In this document: one piece after another, positions 8,045-16,752 of the stretch
How positions within the stretch are numbered: position 1 is the first letter of the stretch
Layout: each line of letters starts with the position of its first letter
Source: Companilactobacillus farciminis KCTC 3681 = DSM 20184
GTDB lineage: Bacteria; Bacillota; Bacilli; Lactobacillales; Lactobacillaceae
Length of the DNA: 64,000 bases
Direction: 5' to 3'
NCBI RefSeq assembly: GCF_002706745.1
Contig: NZ_CP017702.1
Location: 682,001-746,000 of the forward strand
Made by a program: the position numbers and the translations under genes
Notes under the pieces: model-generated
What the model was told of the DNA's origin: nothing
Seen by the model: only the letters and a program-made list of their open reading frames with translations
The model's database searches: none

Positions 8045-9117
8045 ACTTAGGAAGTATGAAAATATCATTTGGTAGATCTAAGGATAGTCGTGTTACTGCT
8101 CCGATGATTTCATGGCCACTCATTTTGAGTGTTATGGGTTTTATGGCTATCTTGATTGCTGTACAAGCTGTAATTGTTGATGCACTTGAAAATAACATTG
8201 GTCTAATGGTAATTGGATTGATGAGTTATTTGGTTTTTGTCTGCTTAATTTTGACGGGAATCATTTGGTTAGTCTGGCGCCAGGTAATCGGGATTAGACT
8301 GCGAGAAATTGCAAGATCGGCTCAAAAAGTTGCAGCGGGGGATTTCAGTGTTCAAATACCAATCGATCCCAAAAAGAGTAAATTAAATGAAATTGACGTT
8401 TTAGTTAAGGATTTTAATATGATGGTGGATGATTTGAATAGCAACGAAATGCTTAAAAGCGACTTCATTTCAAATGCATCTCACGAAATAAAAACGCCTT
8501 TATCAGTTATTCGAAGTTATACCAAAGCTTTAAAGGATAATGTATATTCCGAGAATGAAAAAGGGAACTACATAGACACTATAATAAAGGCAACAGAAAG
8601 ATTGAATAAAATCGTAACTGATATTTTGAGGCTCAGCAAGTTAGAGAATCAGCAGTCACCTTTAGGGAAAAAGAAATATCAATTGAGTGAACAATTGCGT
8701 AAATGTTCATTGGAATTCATGGATAAATGGCAAGCAAAAAATATCGATTTTGATATTGATGTTGAAGATGTAGTAGTTGATTATGACGATTCCTTAATGG
8801 AAATAGTTTGGAATAACTTATTGTCAAATGCTGTTAAATACACCAATCAAGGTGGAGAAATAAAAGTCGCTTCTGAAGTAGTTGATGGAAAGGTGTCAAT
8901 CAGTGTTTACAATTCAGGGGATGGAATGGATAAAGTTACTCGCCGACGAGTATTTGAAAAGTTTTATCAGGGAGATACTTCGCATGCTTCTGAGGGAAAC
9001 GGCCTAGGATTAGCGCTCGTAAAAAGAATCATGGATTTAGTAAATGGGAAGATATTTGTTGATAGTGCACCTGGCAAAGGAGCTACTTTTACCGTAGTAC
9101 TTGATACTGAAAATTGA
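8041..9117 (+). CDS. Sensor histidine kinase with a minimal extracytoplasmic loop
   Basis: The 358-residue kinase has two transmembrane helices (about 22-47 and 53-78) separated by only a few residues. The signal is therefore likely sensed within or at the membrane. A HAMP linker covers about 80-132. The dimerisation/phosphorylation box SNASHEIKTPLSVIRSY places the phospho-histidine at H148. The N box is NNLLSNAVKYT and the G box GNGLGLALVKRI. The start overlaps the response regulator stop (ATGA). Neighbours do not reveal the stimulus. Confidence 0.9.
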   Translation: MNLGSMKISFGRSKDSRVTAPMISWPLILSVMGFMAILIAVQAVIVDALENNIGLMVIGLMSYLVFVCLILTGIIWLVWRQVIGIRLREIARSAQKVAAGDFSVQIPIDPKKSKLNEIDVLVKDFNMMVDDLNSNEMLKSDFISNASHEIKTPLSVIRSYTKALKDNVYSENEKGNYIDTIIKATERLNKIVTDILRLSKLENQQSPLGKKKYQLSEQLRKCSLEFMDKWQAKNIDFDIDVEDVVVDYDDSLMEIVWNNLLSNAVKYTNQGGEIKVASEVVDGKVSISVYNSGDGMDKVTRRRVFEKFYQGDTSHASEGNGLGLALVKRIMDLVNGKIFVDSAPGKGATFTVVLDTEN

Positions 9118-9128
9118 GTTAAAGAATG

Positions 9129-9174
9129 AAATAGACTTAACAATCCAATAATGGTTGTTAAGTCTATTTTTTTA
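9129..9174 (+). terminator. Terminator after the two-component system
   Basis: A 15-bp stem (9129-9143 with 9155-9169, AAATAGACTTAACAA) is followed by a T run. Confidence 0.85.
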
Positions 9175-9267
9175 AATTTAACATTTCATTAACAAAATAT
9201 TGCAAGTTCATAAATATGAGTAAGTTAAAGTTACTTTGTTAGTTCAAGTAATGAGGAGAAATAAAAG

Positions 9268-10104
9268 ATGAAATGGAATATTGTAACTGATTCAAGTTGT
9301 GACTTATTTTCAAAAGATTATCAAAAAGGTGATATAAAATTTTCAAGCGTACCATTTAATATTCAAATAGGAGCAGAGTCTTTTCGAGATGATGAACAAT
9401 TAAATAAGAAAAAATTATTGAATTTAATCAATGAAGGGGATGTTGGTAAGACTTCATGTCCAGCACCTGAAGATTGGTTAGAACAATTTAGACAACCTGG
9501 CAATATCATTGCACTCACGATATCGTCCAGCCTTTCAGGTAGTTTGAATAGCGCATCAGTAGCCAAACAAATGATTCTAGAAGAAAATCCTGATAAAAAG
9601 ATTGAAATTATTGATTCTAAATCTGCCGGTCCTGAATTAGCACTTTGTGTGGAACAGATGGAAACTTGGATTCAACGGGGTATGTCGTTTGATGAAGTAG
9701 TTTTTGCAACCAAAAAATTTCTTGAAGAGACACACATATTGTTTATGTTGAAATCGTTCAAACACTTAATAGCGAATGGAAGATTGAGTAGAATCAAAGC
9801 ACTGTTAGCTCAAACATTTAACGTTTTAGGAATTGGCTATGGAAATGAAAATGGTGAAATAGTTGTTAAAGACAAGACTAGAGGTTCGAAAAAGGCCATT
9901 AAAATTTTGATTCAGTCAATGAAAGCCGATGGTTTTGCAGGAGGAAAAGTATGTATCAGCCATTGTGAAAATCCTAAATTTGTAAAGACATTGAAGCAAA
10001 ATATTTTAGATTCTTGGCATAATGCGGAGATTCTTGTGTTACCAACGAGAGGTTTGTGCAGTTACTATGCTGAACAAGGAGGATTAATCGTCAGTTATAA
10101 CTAA
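9268..10104 (+). CDS. DegV-family protein, second paralogue
   Basis: The 278-residue protein starts MKWNIVTDSSCDLFS and contains SSSLSGSLNSA and HILFMLKSFKHLIANGRLSRI, all typical of DegV/FakB fatty-acid-binding proteins. A GAGGAG site precedes the ATG. It differs strongly from the paralogue at 671-1537, so the two probably prefer different acyl chains. FakB paralogues often do, but nothing in this window shows it. The hemolysin III gene follows 17 bp later and is likely co-transcribed. Confidence 0.85.
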   Translation: MKWNIVTDSSCDLFSKDYQKGDIKFSSVPFNIQIGAESFRDDEQLNKKKLLNLINEGDVGKTSCPAPEDWLEQFRQPGNIIALTISSSLSGSLNSASVAKQMILEENPDKKIEIIDSKSAGPELALCVEQMETWIQRGMSFDEVVFATKKFLEETHILFMLKSFKHLIANGRLSRIKALLAQTFNVLGIGYGNENGEIVVKDKTRGSKKAIKILIQSMKADGFAGGKVCISHCENPKFVKTLKQNILDSWHNAEILVLPTRGLCSYYAEQGGLIVSYN

Positions 10105-10121
10105 GACAGGAGGTTAAATTC

Positions 10122-10841
10122 GTGGATGATTTTTTGAATAAGTATATATTTATTTATACTGATAAATATTTTGGCAGAGCAAAAGAAAACAAATATGGGT
10201 TGCCGAAATATACCAACTCTGAGGAAAGACTTAATACTATTTCTCATATCATTGGGATTTTTATTGGTATTGGAGCCGTGATAACTAGTCTCGTAACTCC
10301 GTATTCTAATCTGGGAAAACTTAGTGGCGTTATTTTCGGTATATCGTTAATCCTTTTATATGGCGTTTCAGCGACTTATCATGGTATTCCAATGACTTTT
10401 GTGAACTGGAAAAAAAGATTTAGAATATTGGATCATAGTTCCATATTTATTCTGATTGCTGGGACTGGTACGCCATTGATTTTGAGACAAATTGCTAAAA
10501 CAGCAGATGAGTCTGAATGGATATTTTATTCTCTAATTTGGATTTTAGCTGTAGTAGGTGTTTTGTTACTATCTATTAGCATAAAGAGATTTAAGAGTAT
10601 TGCGACAGTTATGTATGTTGTAATGGGAGTTGTATTGGCTATTCGTTCCAGCAGCTTTCTCCACATTATGGGATCGACAGGTGTTGCTCTTTTGTTAAGT
10701 GGTGGATTGGTCTACTTAGTAGGTTTGTTATTTTATGGGCTAGGAACTAGAAAAGAAGGAATGCATGCAATTTTTCATATTTTATGTATGGTAGGTAGTA
10801 TCTTGCATTGTATTTGTATTTTTGGATTCGTATTGGTTTAG
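10122..10841 (+). CDS. Hemolysin III / PAQR-family membrane protein
   Basis: This 239-residue protein has about seven hydrophobic segments (ISHIIGIFIGIGAVITSLV, LSGVIFGISLILLYGVSATY, ending LHCICIFGFVLV). Conserved family positions are visible: EERLNTISHIIG near the N-terminus, SATYH and the C-terminal histidines (AIFHILCMVGSILHCI). The start is GTG at 10122, supported by AGGAGG 8 bp upstream. Bacterial members are named for hemolysin III, but their normal role is probably membrane lipid homeostasis. Co-transcription with a fatty-acid-binding DegV protein fits that idea. Confidence 0.85.
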   Translation: MDDFLNKYIFIYTDKYFGRAKENKYGLPKYTNSEERLNTISHIIGIFIGIGAVITSLVTPYSNLGKLSGVIFGISLILLYGVSATYHGIPMTFVNWKKRFRILDHSSIFILIAGTGTPLILRQIAKTADESEWIFYSLIWILAVVGVLLLSISIKRFKSIATVMYVVMGVVLAIRSSSFLHIMGSTGVALLLSGGLVYLVGLLFYGLGTRKEGMHAIFHILCMVGSILHCICIFGFVLV

Positions 10842-10850
10842 AGTTTGGTA

Positions 10851-10896
10851 AAAAAATACGTTAAATTGAGATTTTACTCAACTTAACGTATTTTTT
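10851..10896. terminator. Bidirectional terminator
   Basis: A 20-bp stem (10851-10870 with 10877-10896) with one A-C mismatch is flanked by A and T runs. It serves the hemolysin III gene and the converging methyltransferase gene. Confidence 0.85.
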
Positions 10897-10900
10897 AGTT

Positions 10901-12283
10901 TTATCTTCTAATAAGTTTAACAACTGTTTCAACATGAGGAGTCTGTGGGAACATATCAACTGGTTGTAAGTAAACCACACGATATGAATCAGACAAACGA
11001 ACTAGATCTTTTGCCAAAGTTGAAGGGTTACATGATACGTAAACTAATTTGTTAACGGGGTTGCGTGTCAAAGTTGTTAATAACTTGTTATCAAGTCCAG
11101 TTCTTGGTGGATCGACGACAATAGCGTTAACTTCCTTGCCTTCTTTTAAGAGCTTTGGATAAATTTCATCGGCTGAACCAACGTAGTAGTCAGTATTGTC
11201 GACTTCATTTAATTTAGCATTTTCTTTGGCATCTTCAATTGCTTCAGGGATGATTTCGATACCGTAGACGTGTTTTACTTTGTTAGCCATTGTGATACCG
11301 ATTGTACCGACACCACAGTACGCATCTAACAAGACATCACGTTGGTTGGGTTCTAGGGCTTCATTGACTAAATCGTAAAGTTTGTCAGTTTGAAGTGAGT
11401 TTAGTTGCAAGAAGGCTCTAGGTGAGAAGTTAAATAGGTAACCGTTGATATCTTCTTGTAAGTATTTGTCACCCCACAAGAGTTTAGTTTCATCGCCCCA
11501 AACGCCAGCTTTGTCTTCTTTGTTGATGTTTTGAGAAATTGAACTAACTTCAGGAATCTCTTCTTGAATACGTTCAATCAATTGGTGTTCTTTGATGAAC
11601 TTAGGTGAACGAGTGATGAAGGTAACTTGTAATTGGTTAAATTCAACTGATTCACGGATAACAATCATGCTCAAGATACCAGATTTAGTTTCCGGATTGA
11701 AAACAGGAATTTCTAAGTCCTTGACCATTTGAACAATTTTTCTCATCGCTGACATCGTCAAGTCCATTTGAGTTGGCATTTCTTTGAGGTCAACTAATTC
11801 TTGAGTACCTGTTTTGTACAAGCCACAACGGATTTCACCATCGATTTCTTGGATAGGGAATTGCGCTTTGTTACGGTACTTCTCTTGTTGGACTGAGGCC
11901 GCAGTTGGTTTGATCATGTATTTTTGATAAGCGTAAGGCTTATACTTGTCGAGTGATTCACGTAAAATGTTAGCTTTGAAGTGAAGTTGTTCCTTGTATT
12001 TGATGTGGGCAAATTCTAACCCACCAACTTCATCAGCCAATTTAGGTGTTTCGGGATTTCTAAAACGGGATGCTTGTCTGATCTTGTGGATACGACCATT
12101 TAAGAAGCGTTCATGAACATCGGTAATTTCACAGACGATGACATCTTCCGGCACCGCTTTAGGAACGAAGACGATAACGTGTTTGAAGAAACCAATCCCT
12201 TCACCATTGATTCCGATACGTTTGATAGTTAATGGAAATCTATCGCCGACTTTTAATTCTTGCGTAATATTATTTGTATGCAT
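10901..12283 (-). CDS. rlmCD: 23S rRNA (uracil-5-)-methyltransferase, RlmCD type
   Basis: The enzyme transfers a methyl group from SAM to C5 of uridines in 23S rRNA. The N-terminal TRAM domain (residues 8-65: FPLTIKRIGINGEGIGF) is followed by a RumA-like body. The SAM-binding motif is LLDAYCGVGTIGI, DPPRTGLDN provides the proline loop, and the catalytic cysteine lies in VSCNPSTLAKDL near residue 415. The 460-residue length is normal. AAAGGAAA precedes the ATG. Which of the two classical positions (or both) it modifies cannot be read from sequence; Gram-positive homologues are often dual-specific. Confidence 0.85.
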   Translation of the reverse strand: MHTNNITQELKVGDRFPLTIKRIGINGEGIGFFKHVIVFVPKAVPEDVIVCEITDVHERFLNGRIHKIRQASRFRNPETPKLADEVGGLEFAHIKYKEQLHFKANILRESLDKYKPYAYQKYMIKPTAASVQQEKYRNKAQFPIQEIDGEIRCGLYKTGTQELVDLKEMPTQMDLTMSAMRKIVQMVKDLEIPVFNPETKSGILSMIVIRESVEFNQLQVTFITRSPKFIKEHQLIERIQEEIPEVSSISQNINKEDKAGVWGDETKLLWGDKYLQEDINGYLFNFSPRAFLQLNSLQTDKLYDLVNEALEPNQRDVLLDAYCGVGTIGITMANKVKHVYGIEIIPEAIEDAKENAKLNEVDNTDYYVGSADEIYPKLLKEGKEVNAIVVDPPRTGLDNKLLTTLTRNPVNKLVYVSCNPSTLAKDLVRLSDSYRVVYLQPVDMFPQTPHVETVVKLIRR

Positions 12284-12349
12284 TATTTTTCCTTTGAATG
12301 ATTTTGAGATAAACTACTAATGAGTATAACATGGTGAGGTAAAAATATA

Positions 12350-13126
12350 TTGGCAAAAGTAACGAAGATTCAAGCACAAAAACGAAAAGGACGCTACAAT
12401 GTCTTTCTTGACGGACAGTATGCGTTTCCAGTAGCAGAGACGACTTTGATTGAATTTCGTCTGATGAACGGAGTCGAATTAACTGATGACCAAATCAAAG
12501 AAATCAAAGATCGTGAAAACGTCAATAAAGCTTATGGCGATGCGGTCAATTATTTGAGCTACCAATTGCGAACTGAAAAAGAAATCAAAGATTACCTCTA
12601 TAAAAAAGAATATCATCGTGATGCCGTTGATGATGTCATTGCTAGACTAGAAAAATTGCATTATTTAGATGATGGAAATTACGCTAAAAGTTTTATCAAT
12701 ACACAATTACGAACAACTGCTAATGGTCCTAAAATTATCGAACAAAAACTTCATCAAAAAGGTGTTCCAGATACGATAATTCAAGATAAGCTGTTTGAAA
12801 TCGATGAAGACACCTTAATCGAGAATGCGACTGAATTTGCTAAAAAACAAGCTCGTAAACAAAAGCGGGCCTCATTTTCACAGATGCTGACGAAGATTAA
12901 ACAAAGTCTTTATCAAAAAGGCTATAATAACGAAATTATCGAAGAAGCGCTTAAGAGTTTGGAATTGGAACCAGACGAAGACGATGAATTGGAAAAGTTA
13001 CGTAAATTAGTCCAAAAAGTTGAGCATCGTTATGATAAGCCAGAAAAATTGATCAAGTATTTAATGACCAAAGGCTTTCATTTTGACGAGATTAAAAAAG
13101 TTTTGTCTGAAGATTCTGATGACTAG
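12350..13126 (+). CDS. recX: Recombination regulator RecX
   Basis: RecX binds RecA filaments and limits recombination and SOS activity. The 258-residue protein shows the repeated three-helix modules of the family (EIKDYLYKKEYHRDAVDDVIARLEKL followed by YLDDGNYAKSFI, then NGPKIIEQKLHQKGV). The start is TTG at 12350; GGTGAGGT lies 9 bp upstream and no ATG is available nearby. It diverges from rlmCD with a 66-bp interval. Confidence 0.88.
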   Translation: MAKVTKIQAQKRKGRYNVFLDGQYAFPVAETTLIEFRLMNGVELTDDQIKEIKDRENVNKAYGDAVNYLSYQLRTEKEIKDYLYKKEYHRDAVDDVIARLEKLHYLDDGNYAKSFINTQLRTTANGPKIIEQKLHQKGVPDTIIQDKLFEIDEDTLIENATEFAKKQARKQKRASFSQMLTKIKQSLYQKGYNNEIIEEALKSLELEPDEDDELEKLRKLVQKVEHRYDKPEKLIKYLMTKGFHFDEIKKVLSEDSDD

Positions 13127-13140
13127 GGTTAATTAAATAT

Positions 13141-13310
13141 GCCGTCGTCCGCAAAAATCCTGTGGCTGGCTGGAACATAGCCGACGTGATTTTGAGCTTT
13201 TGCATAAACCAAGTGCGCAAAAGCTCAAAACTCAGTCTTATTCTAAGCAACAAGTTGCTAAGAATAATTTGGCTATTGAGCCGCCACAGGATTTTTGCTC
13301 CCGACTAGAT
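13141..13310 (+). repeat. Structured intergenic element, copy 1a
   Basis: This is one of four related elements. The closing stem pairs 13151-13166 with 13283-13298 (GCAAAAATCCTGTGGC). Inside lie hairpin A (TTTTGAGCTTTTGC 13190-13203 with 13217-13230, 14 bp perfect) and hairpin B (TTATTCTAAGCAA 13238-13250 with 13255-13267, one mismatch). ATAGCC/GGCTAT can extend the closing helix. The left end reads GTCGTCC and the right end CCCGACTAGAT. No ORF with a ribosome site runs through it. Confidence 0.75.
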
Positions 13311-13388
13311 TCCAAATTCTATTTAAATAGAGTCAGACACATACTTTTTTAATAACAGCTCAGTTTCTTTGTATCAATTCATAAAAAA

Positions 13389-13442
13389 AGAAGATACTAC
13401 TAAAACCACAGCAATATACTGCAATTTTAATAATATCTTCTA
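13389..13442. repeat. Hairpin between the paired elements 1a and 1b
   Basis: AGAAGATACTACTAAAA pairs with TTTTAATAATATCTTCT, using G-T pairs at two positions. It lies in the 175-bp AT-rich spacer separating the two inverted elements. T-rich flanks could make it a terminator, although the nearest gene end is 260 bp away. Confidence 0.5.
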
Positions 13443-13483
13443 TTAATTTTCTGAAGTTATATATATAAAGATAGAAACCACTA

Positions 13484-13652
13484 TTTAGTCGGGAGAGAGG
13501 TACTGGAAAATGCTCAGCCGTGAAATTTTTGTTAGCAATTTATTGCTTACAAAAAGCCCAATCTTGAAGACTTTGCCCGATTTTGGTTTTAGCAAAGGCT
13601 CCAAGTTGTGGGCACATTCTCCAGCGTTTTCCAGTGCCGAACGGACGACGGC
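13484..13652 (-). repeat. Structured intergenic element, copy 1b (inverted relative to 1a)
   Basis: The closing stem pairs GGTACTGGAAAATGCT (13499-13514) with 13623-13638 through two G-T pairs. Hairpin B is 13526-13538 with 13543-13555. Hairpin A is CTTGAAGACTTTGC (13563-13576) with GCAAAGGCTCCAAG (13592-13605). The start TTAGTCGGGAG is the inverse of the 1a right end. The outer flanks of 1a and 1b (ATGCCGTCGTCC and GGACGACGGCAT) are also inverted repeats of each other. Confidence 0.75.
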
Positions 13653-13771
13653 ATCTTAACCCTAATCAAACTTAAGAATAAACTATATTTAATAACGATA
13701 TCTTTCAATCGTTTCACAGCTCTGTTATAATTTTTTTGGATAAGAATTAGATTTGAGAAAGCTGGTAAGTT

Positions 13772-14305
13772 ATGCAGATTCCTAGAGAAGGGGATTACGT
13801 AGCAATCCAGAGTTATAAGCATGATGGTCATTTACATCGTACTTGGCGTGAAACAATGGTGCTAAAGACAAGTGAAAACGAAATTATTGGTTGTAATGAG
13901 AATACTCTTGTCACAGAAGCAGATGGACGTCGTTGGGTAACTAGAGAGCCCGCACTGGTCTATTTTCATAAGAAGTATTGGTTCAATATCATTACTATGA
14001 TAAGAGAGAGTGGAGTATCTTATTACTGCAATCTAGCGACACCTTTTGCTTTAGACAAAGAGGCCATCAAATATATTGATTACGATTTAGATGTTAAAGT
14101 TTTCCCAGATGGGGAGAAAAGATTACTCGATGTGGATGAATATGCCGCACACAGTAAGATGTGGAATTATCCACCAGAAATAGATACGATTTTACATTAT
14201 AATGTCGACGTTTTAATTGATTGGATCGATAAAGGCAAGGGACCATTTTCACAAGCTTATGTTGATCTTTGGATGCAAAGATATAAGGAACTGTCACACC
14301 ATTAG
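13772..14305 (+). CDS. DUF402 nucleoside tri-/diphosphate phosphatase (Ntdp-like)
   Basis: The 177-residue protein matches the Gram-positive DUF402 group. It starts [19 protein letters not shown] and carries the family core [46 protein letters not shown] and [14 protein letters not shown]. Metal-binding acidic residues of the fold (YDLD, DVDEY) are present. Characterised members hydrolyse nucleoside tri- and diphosphates with metal ions; that activity is inferred here. The gene stands alone between the element pair and a terminator. Confidence 0.82.
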   Translation: MQIPREGDYVAIQSYKHDGHLHRTWRETMVLKTSENEIIGCNENTLVTEADGRRWVTREPALVYFHKKYWFNIITMIRESGVSYYCNLATPFALDKEAIKYIDYDLDVKVFPDGEKRLLDVDEYAAHSKMWNYPPEIDTILHYNVDVLIDWIDKGKGPFSQAYVDLWMQRYKELSHH

Positions 14306-14324
14306 GATTGCTATATCCTGATTA

Positions 14325-14350
14325 GGCTGCCGTAATGGTAGTCTTTTTTT
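14325..14350 (+). terminator. Terminator after the DUF402 gene
   Basis: GGCTGCC (14325-14331) pairs with GGTAGTC (14337-14343) using two G-T pairs, followed by seven Ts. Confidence 0.7.
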
Positions 14351-14360
14351 ATAGGCAATT

Positions 14361-14402
14361 AAAAAATCCGTACCAACTAAAAATAGTTGATACGGATTTT
14401 TT
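14361..14402. terminator. Terminator at the end of the sulfur operon
   Basis: AAAAAATCCGTACCAACTA pairs with TAGTTGATACGGATTTTTT with one mismatch around a 4-nt loop. It lies just past the stop of the ABC ATPase gene and can act in both directions. Confidence 0.85.
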
Positions 14403-14409
14403 TGAGGTT

Positions 14410-15165
14410 TTATTTTGTGGTCTTTTCGTCATTAAAGGTAATACCGGATAGGAAGTCTTTAATTCTAGTTGTGGGATGATTGAAGAACTTATCAGGAGTG
14501 TCATCGAAGAGGATATCGCCATCTTCAACGAAGACAATCTTGTCCGCAACTGAACGAGCAAATTCCATATTGTGGGTCACGATAATCATCGATTGTCCCA
14601 TTTTACTGAGTTCTTCTAGAATCAAAAGAACTTGTGTTTCTAGCTCTGGATCCAAAGCACTCGTTGGTTCATCCAACAAGACGTATTCTGGATTCATTGC
14701 TAAAGCACGACAGATAGAGATACGTTGTTGTTGACCACCAGACAATTGACTAGGGAAACGATCAGCGTATTCTCCTAAGCCAACTTGTTCTAGCAATTTA
14801 CGAGCTTTTTCTTCAGTTTCTTGCTTAGGTCTTTTTAGAACAGTGATTGGTGCGGTAGTAATATTTTGCAACACGGTTAAATTAGGGAAGAGATTCCAGT
14901 TTTGGAAAACCATGCTAGTTTTTTTACGAATATCAAAACTGAGTTTCTTAGAAACAGGTTGGGAATAGTCTAATTTGATATCACCAAAATCTAGGATTCC
15001 ACTTTCTGGACGAACGAGTAAATCAAGTGAACGAAGCAAAGTTGATTTACCTGAACCAGAAGGTCCTAAAATAACTGTAGTTTTACCGGATGGAAAATCG
15101 ACACTCAAGTCTTTTAAAACTTCTTTGCCATCATATTTTTTAACAATATTTTTAACAGAGATCAT
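14410..15165 (-). CDS. Amino-acid (probably cystine) ABC transporter ATPase
   Basis: The 251-residue ATPase energises uptake by the adjacent permease. Walker A is GPSGSGKST, the ABC signature LSGGQQQR, Walker B YVLLDEPTSALD, and the switch histidine lies in VTHNM. These features place it in the polar-amino-acid subfamily (GlnQ/TcyC). It overlaps the permease stop by one base and is last in a minus-strand operon. Cystine as substrate is inferred from cysK and the CysE/MetA-like gene upstream in the same transcription unit. Confidence 0.88.
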   Translation of the reverse strand: MISVKNIVKKYDGKEVLKDLSVDFPSGKTTVILGPSGSGKSTLLRSLDLLVRPESGILDFGDIKLDYSQPVSKKLSFDIRKKTSMVFQNWNLFPNLTVLQNITTAPITVLKRPKQETEEKARKLLEQVGLGEYADRFPSQLSGGQQQRISICRALAMNPEYVLLDEPTSALDPELETQVLLILEELSKMGQSMIIVTHNMEFARSVADKIVFVEDGDILFDDTPDKFFNHPTTRIKDFLSGITFNDEKTTK

Positions 15166-15860
15166 TAAGCTTCACTCCCTTTAACATATTTTGAAGTTCT
15201 GCGTTCTAGATAGTGTTGCAAGAAAGTAAGCAACGTACAGATCACAGCGTAAAGGGCAGCGGCTAACGTGTACATTAGTAGTGGTTGATAGTTTTTGGCA
15301 GTGATTTGTTGACTGACTTGGAACATTTCCAAGATCGTGATTGAACTAGCCAAAGACGTATCCTTTACCAAACTAATGAATGAGTTAGAAAGTGGTGGTA
15401 AAGCAATTCTGACAGCTTGAGGCAAAACGATTTTCATCAAGGTTTGCTTAGTTGTGAAGTTCAGTGTAAAGGCAGCGTCCCATTGATCTTGAGGAACTGA
15501 TAACAAGGCTGAACGAATTGTTTCTGAAGCATAAGCACCAGTGTTCATTGAGAAACCAATTACCGCCGCAATGAAGGGTGATAATTGAATTCCGGCACTA
15601 GGTAGACCGAAGAAAATAATGAACAATTGAACTAGCAATGGGGTTGAACGAAAGACCCAAACGTAGAAGTTAGCGATGGCTCTTAGAACTAGCCAAGGAT
15701 ATTTGATCAACTTGTTTTCACTAGGTTGAATGAATTTAATCAAAGCTGTTAAAACGGCTAAGATCAATCCGAAGAAAAACGAAACTAGAGCTAGGGGAAT
15801 GGTGTACTGCAACATCGCAGTAATCATTTCCGGCAATGACGTAATGATAATGTGCCACAT
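15165..15860 (-). CDS. Amino-acid (probably cystine) ABC transporter permease
   Basis: This 231-residue membrane protein carries the HisMQ-type permease motif: TGAYASETIRSALLSVPQDQWDAAFTLNFT, with the EAA loop continuing to IVLPQAVRIALPPL. About five transmembrane segments are visible (IPLALVSFFFGLILAVLTAL near the start). A single permease gene suggests a homodimer, as in TcyB systems. It sits between the binding-protein gene (28 bp) and the ATPase (overlap). Confidence 0.87.
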   Translation of the reverse strand: MWHIIITSLPEMITAMLQYTIPLALVSFFFGLILAVLTALIKFIQPSENKLIKYPWLVLRAIANFYVWVFRSTPLLVQLFIIFFGLPSAGIQLSPFIAAVIGFSMNTGAYASETIRSALLSVPQDQWDAAFTLNFTTKQTLMKIVLPQAVRIALPPLSNSFISLVKDTSLASSITILEMFQVSQQITAKNYQPLLMYTLAAALYAVICTLLTFLQHYLERRTSKYVKGSEA

Positions 15861-15888
15861 GAAATAAAAATCCTCCTGGGTTTAATGA

Positions 15889-16671
15889 TTATTTTTTAGT
15901 GATATCTTCACCGAAGTACTTAATAGAAAGTTTCTTCAAAGTTCCATCTTTTTGAAGTTCTTTAGTAGCTTTAGTTACATCTTTACTTAACTTAGTTGAC
16001 TTCTTGTTGAAGATTGGAGCAATTTTTGAAGATTTAAGTTTGCTTTCTGGAACGGTGATGTACTTAAGGTCAGTGTTCTTGTGATCTTTCTTCCATGTTA
16101 AGAAGGCTTCTTTAGAATTAAAGGCACCCTTGACACGTCCTTGGTCGATCATTGACATTGAAGTTTGGAAATCACTTGAAGGAACTACATCGGCACCGAA
16201 TTTCTTAGCATCATTGTAGTTATCTGTACCAGTACCGGCAGCAATCTTTTGACCCTTGATATCGTCAACGGAATTGATACCTGTACCATCTTTAGTAATA
16301 ACAACGGATCTTGAGTAAACATAAGGTGTTGAGAAGAGATATTGTTTCTTACGTGAAGCATTTTCAGCCACGTTATTGATAACAACATCGAAAGTATTAG
16401 AATTCAAACCGGCAATCAATGAATCCCATTTTGTTGGAACAAACTTAGCTTTTAGACCAAGCTTCTTGGCAACGGCTTTACCATAATCAACTTCAAATCC
16501 TTTAAGCTTACCATCTTCACGGTATGAATAAGGAGCATAAGTTCCTTCCAAACCAATTGTTAGTGTACCTTTAGTTTTAGTATCACTAGCATTCTTGTTA
16601 CTTGAGCAACCTGTCAAAACCAAGATCAAGGCGACAAGTGTAGTTAATATTAAAGCAATGCGCTTTTTCAT
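15889..16671 (-). CDS. Amino-acid (probably cystine) ABC transporter substrate-binding lipoprotein
   Basis: The 260-residue protein is a lipoprotein with lipobox LVLTGC (C22). It has the family-3 solute-binding fold: LTIGLEGTYAPYSYREDGKLKGFEVDYGKAVAKKL, FDVVINNVAENASRKKQYLFSTPY and GTGTDNYNDAKKF. It resembles TcyA/FliY cystine-binding proteins more than glutamine-binding ones, a judgement from memory of the families. AGGGGGA precedes the ATG. The 81-bp gap from cysK shows no clear terminator, so the transporter probably shares the cysK transcript. Confidence 0.85.
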   Translation of the reverse strand: MKKRIALILTTLVALILVLTGCSSNKNASDTKTKGTLTIGLEGTYAPYSYREDGKLKGFEVDYGKAVAKKLGLKAKFVPTKWDSLIAGLNSNTFDVVINNVAENASRKKQYLFSTPYVYSRSVVITKDGTGINSVDDIKGQKIAAGTGTDNYNDAKKFGADVVPSSDFQTSMSMIDQGRVKGAFNSKEAFLTWKKDHKNTDLKYITVPESKLKSSKIAPIFNKKSTKLSKDVTKATKELQKDGTLKKLSIKYFGEDITKK

Positions 16672-16752
16672 TTTAAAAAATCCCCCTATATATAGAAAAT
16701 CATCATTTACTATTCTCGCATAAAATAAAGCTTGTTAAAAAGATTATGACTT

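Noticed and set aside
13589..13831. 80-codon minus-strand ORF across copy 1b
   Set aside because: It runs through the hairpins and into the DUF402 gene on the opposite strand, has no ribosome site, and is not kept in other copies.
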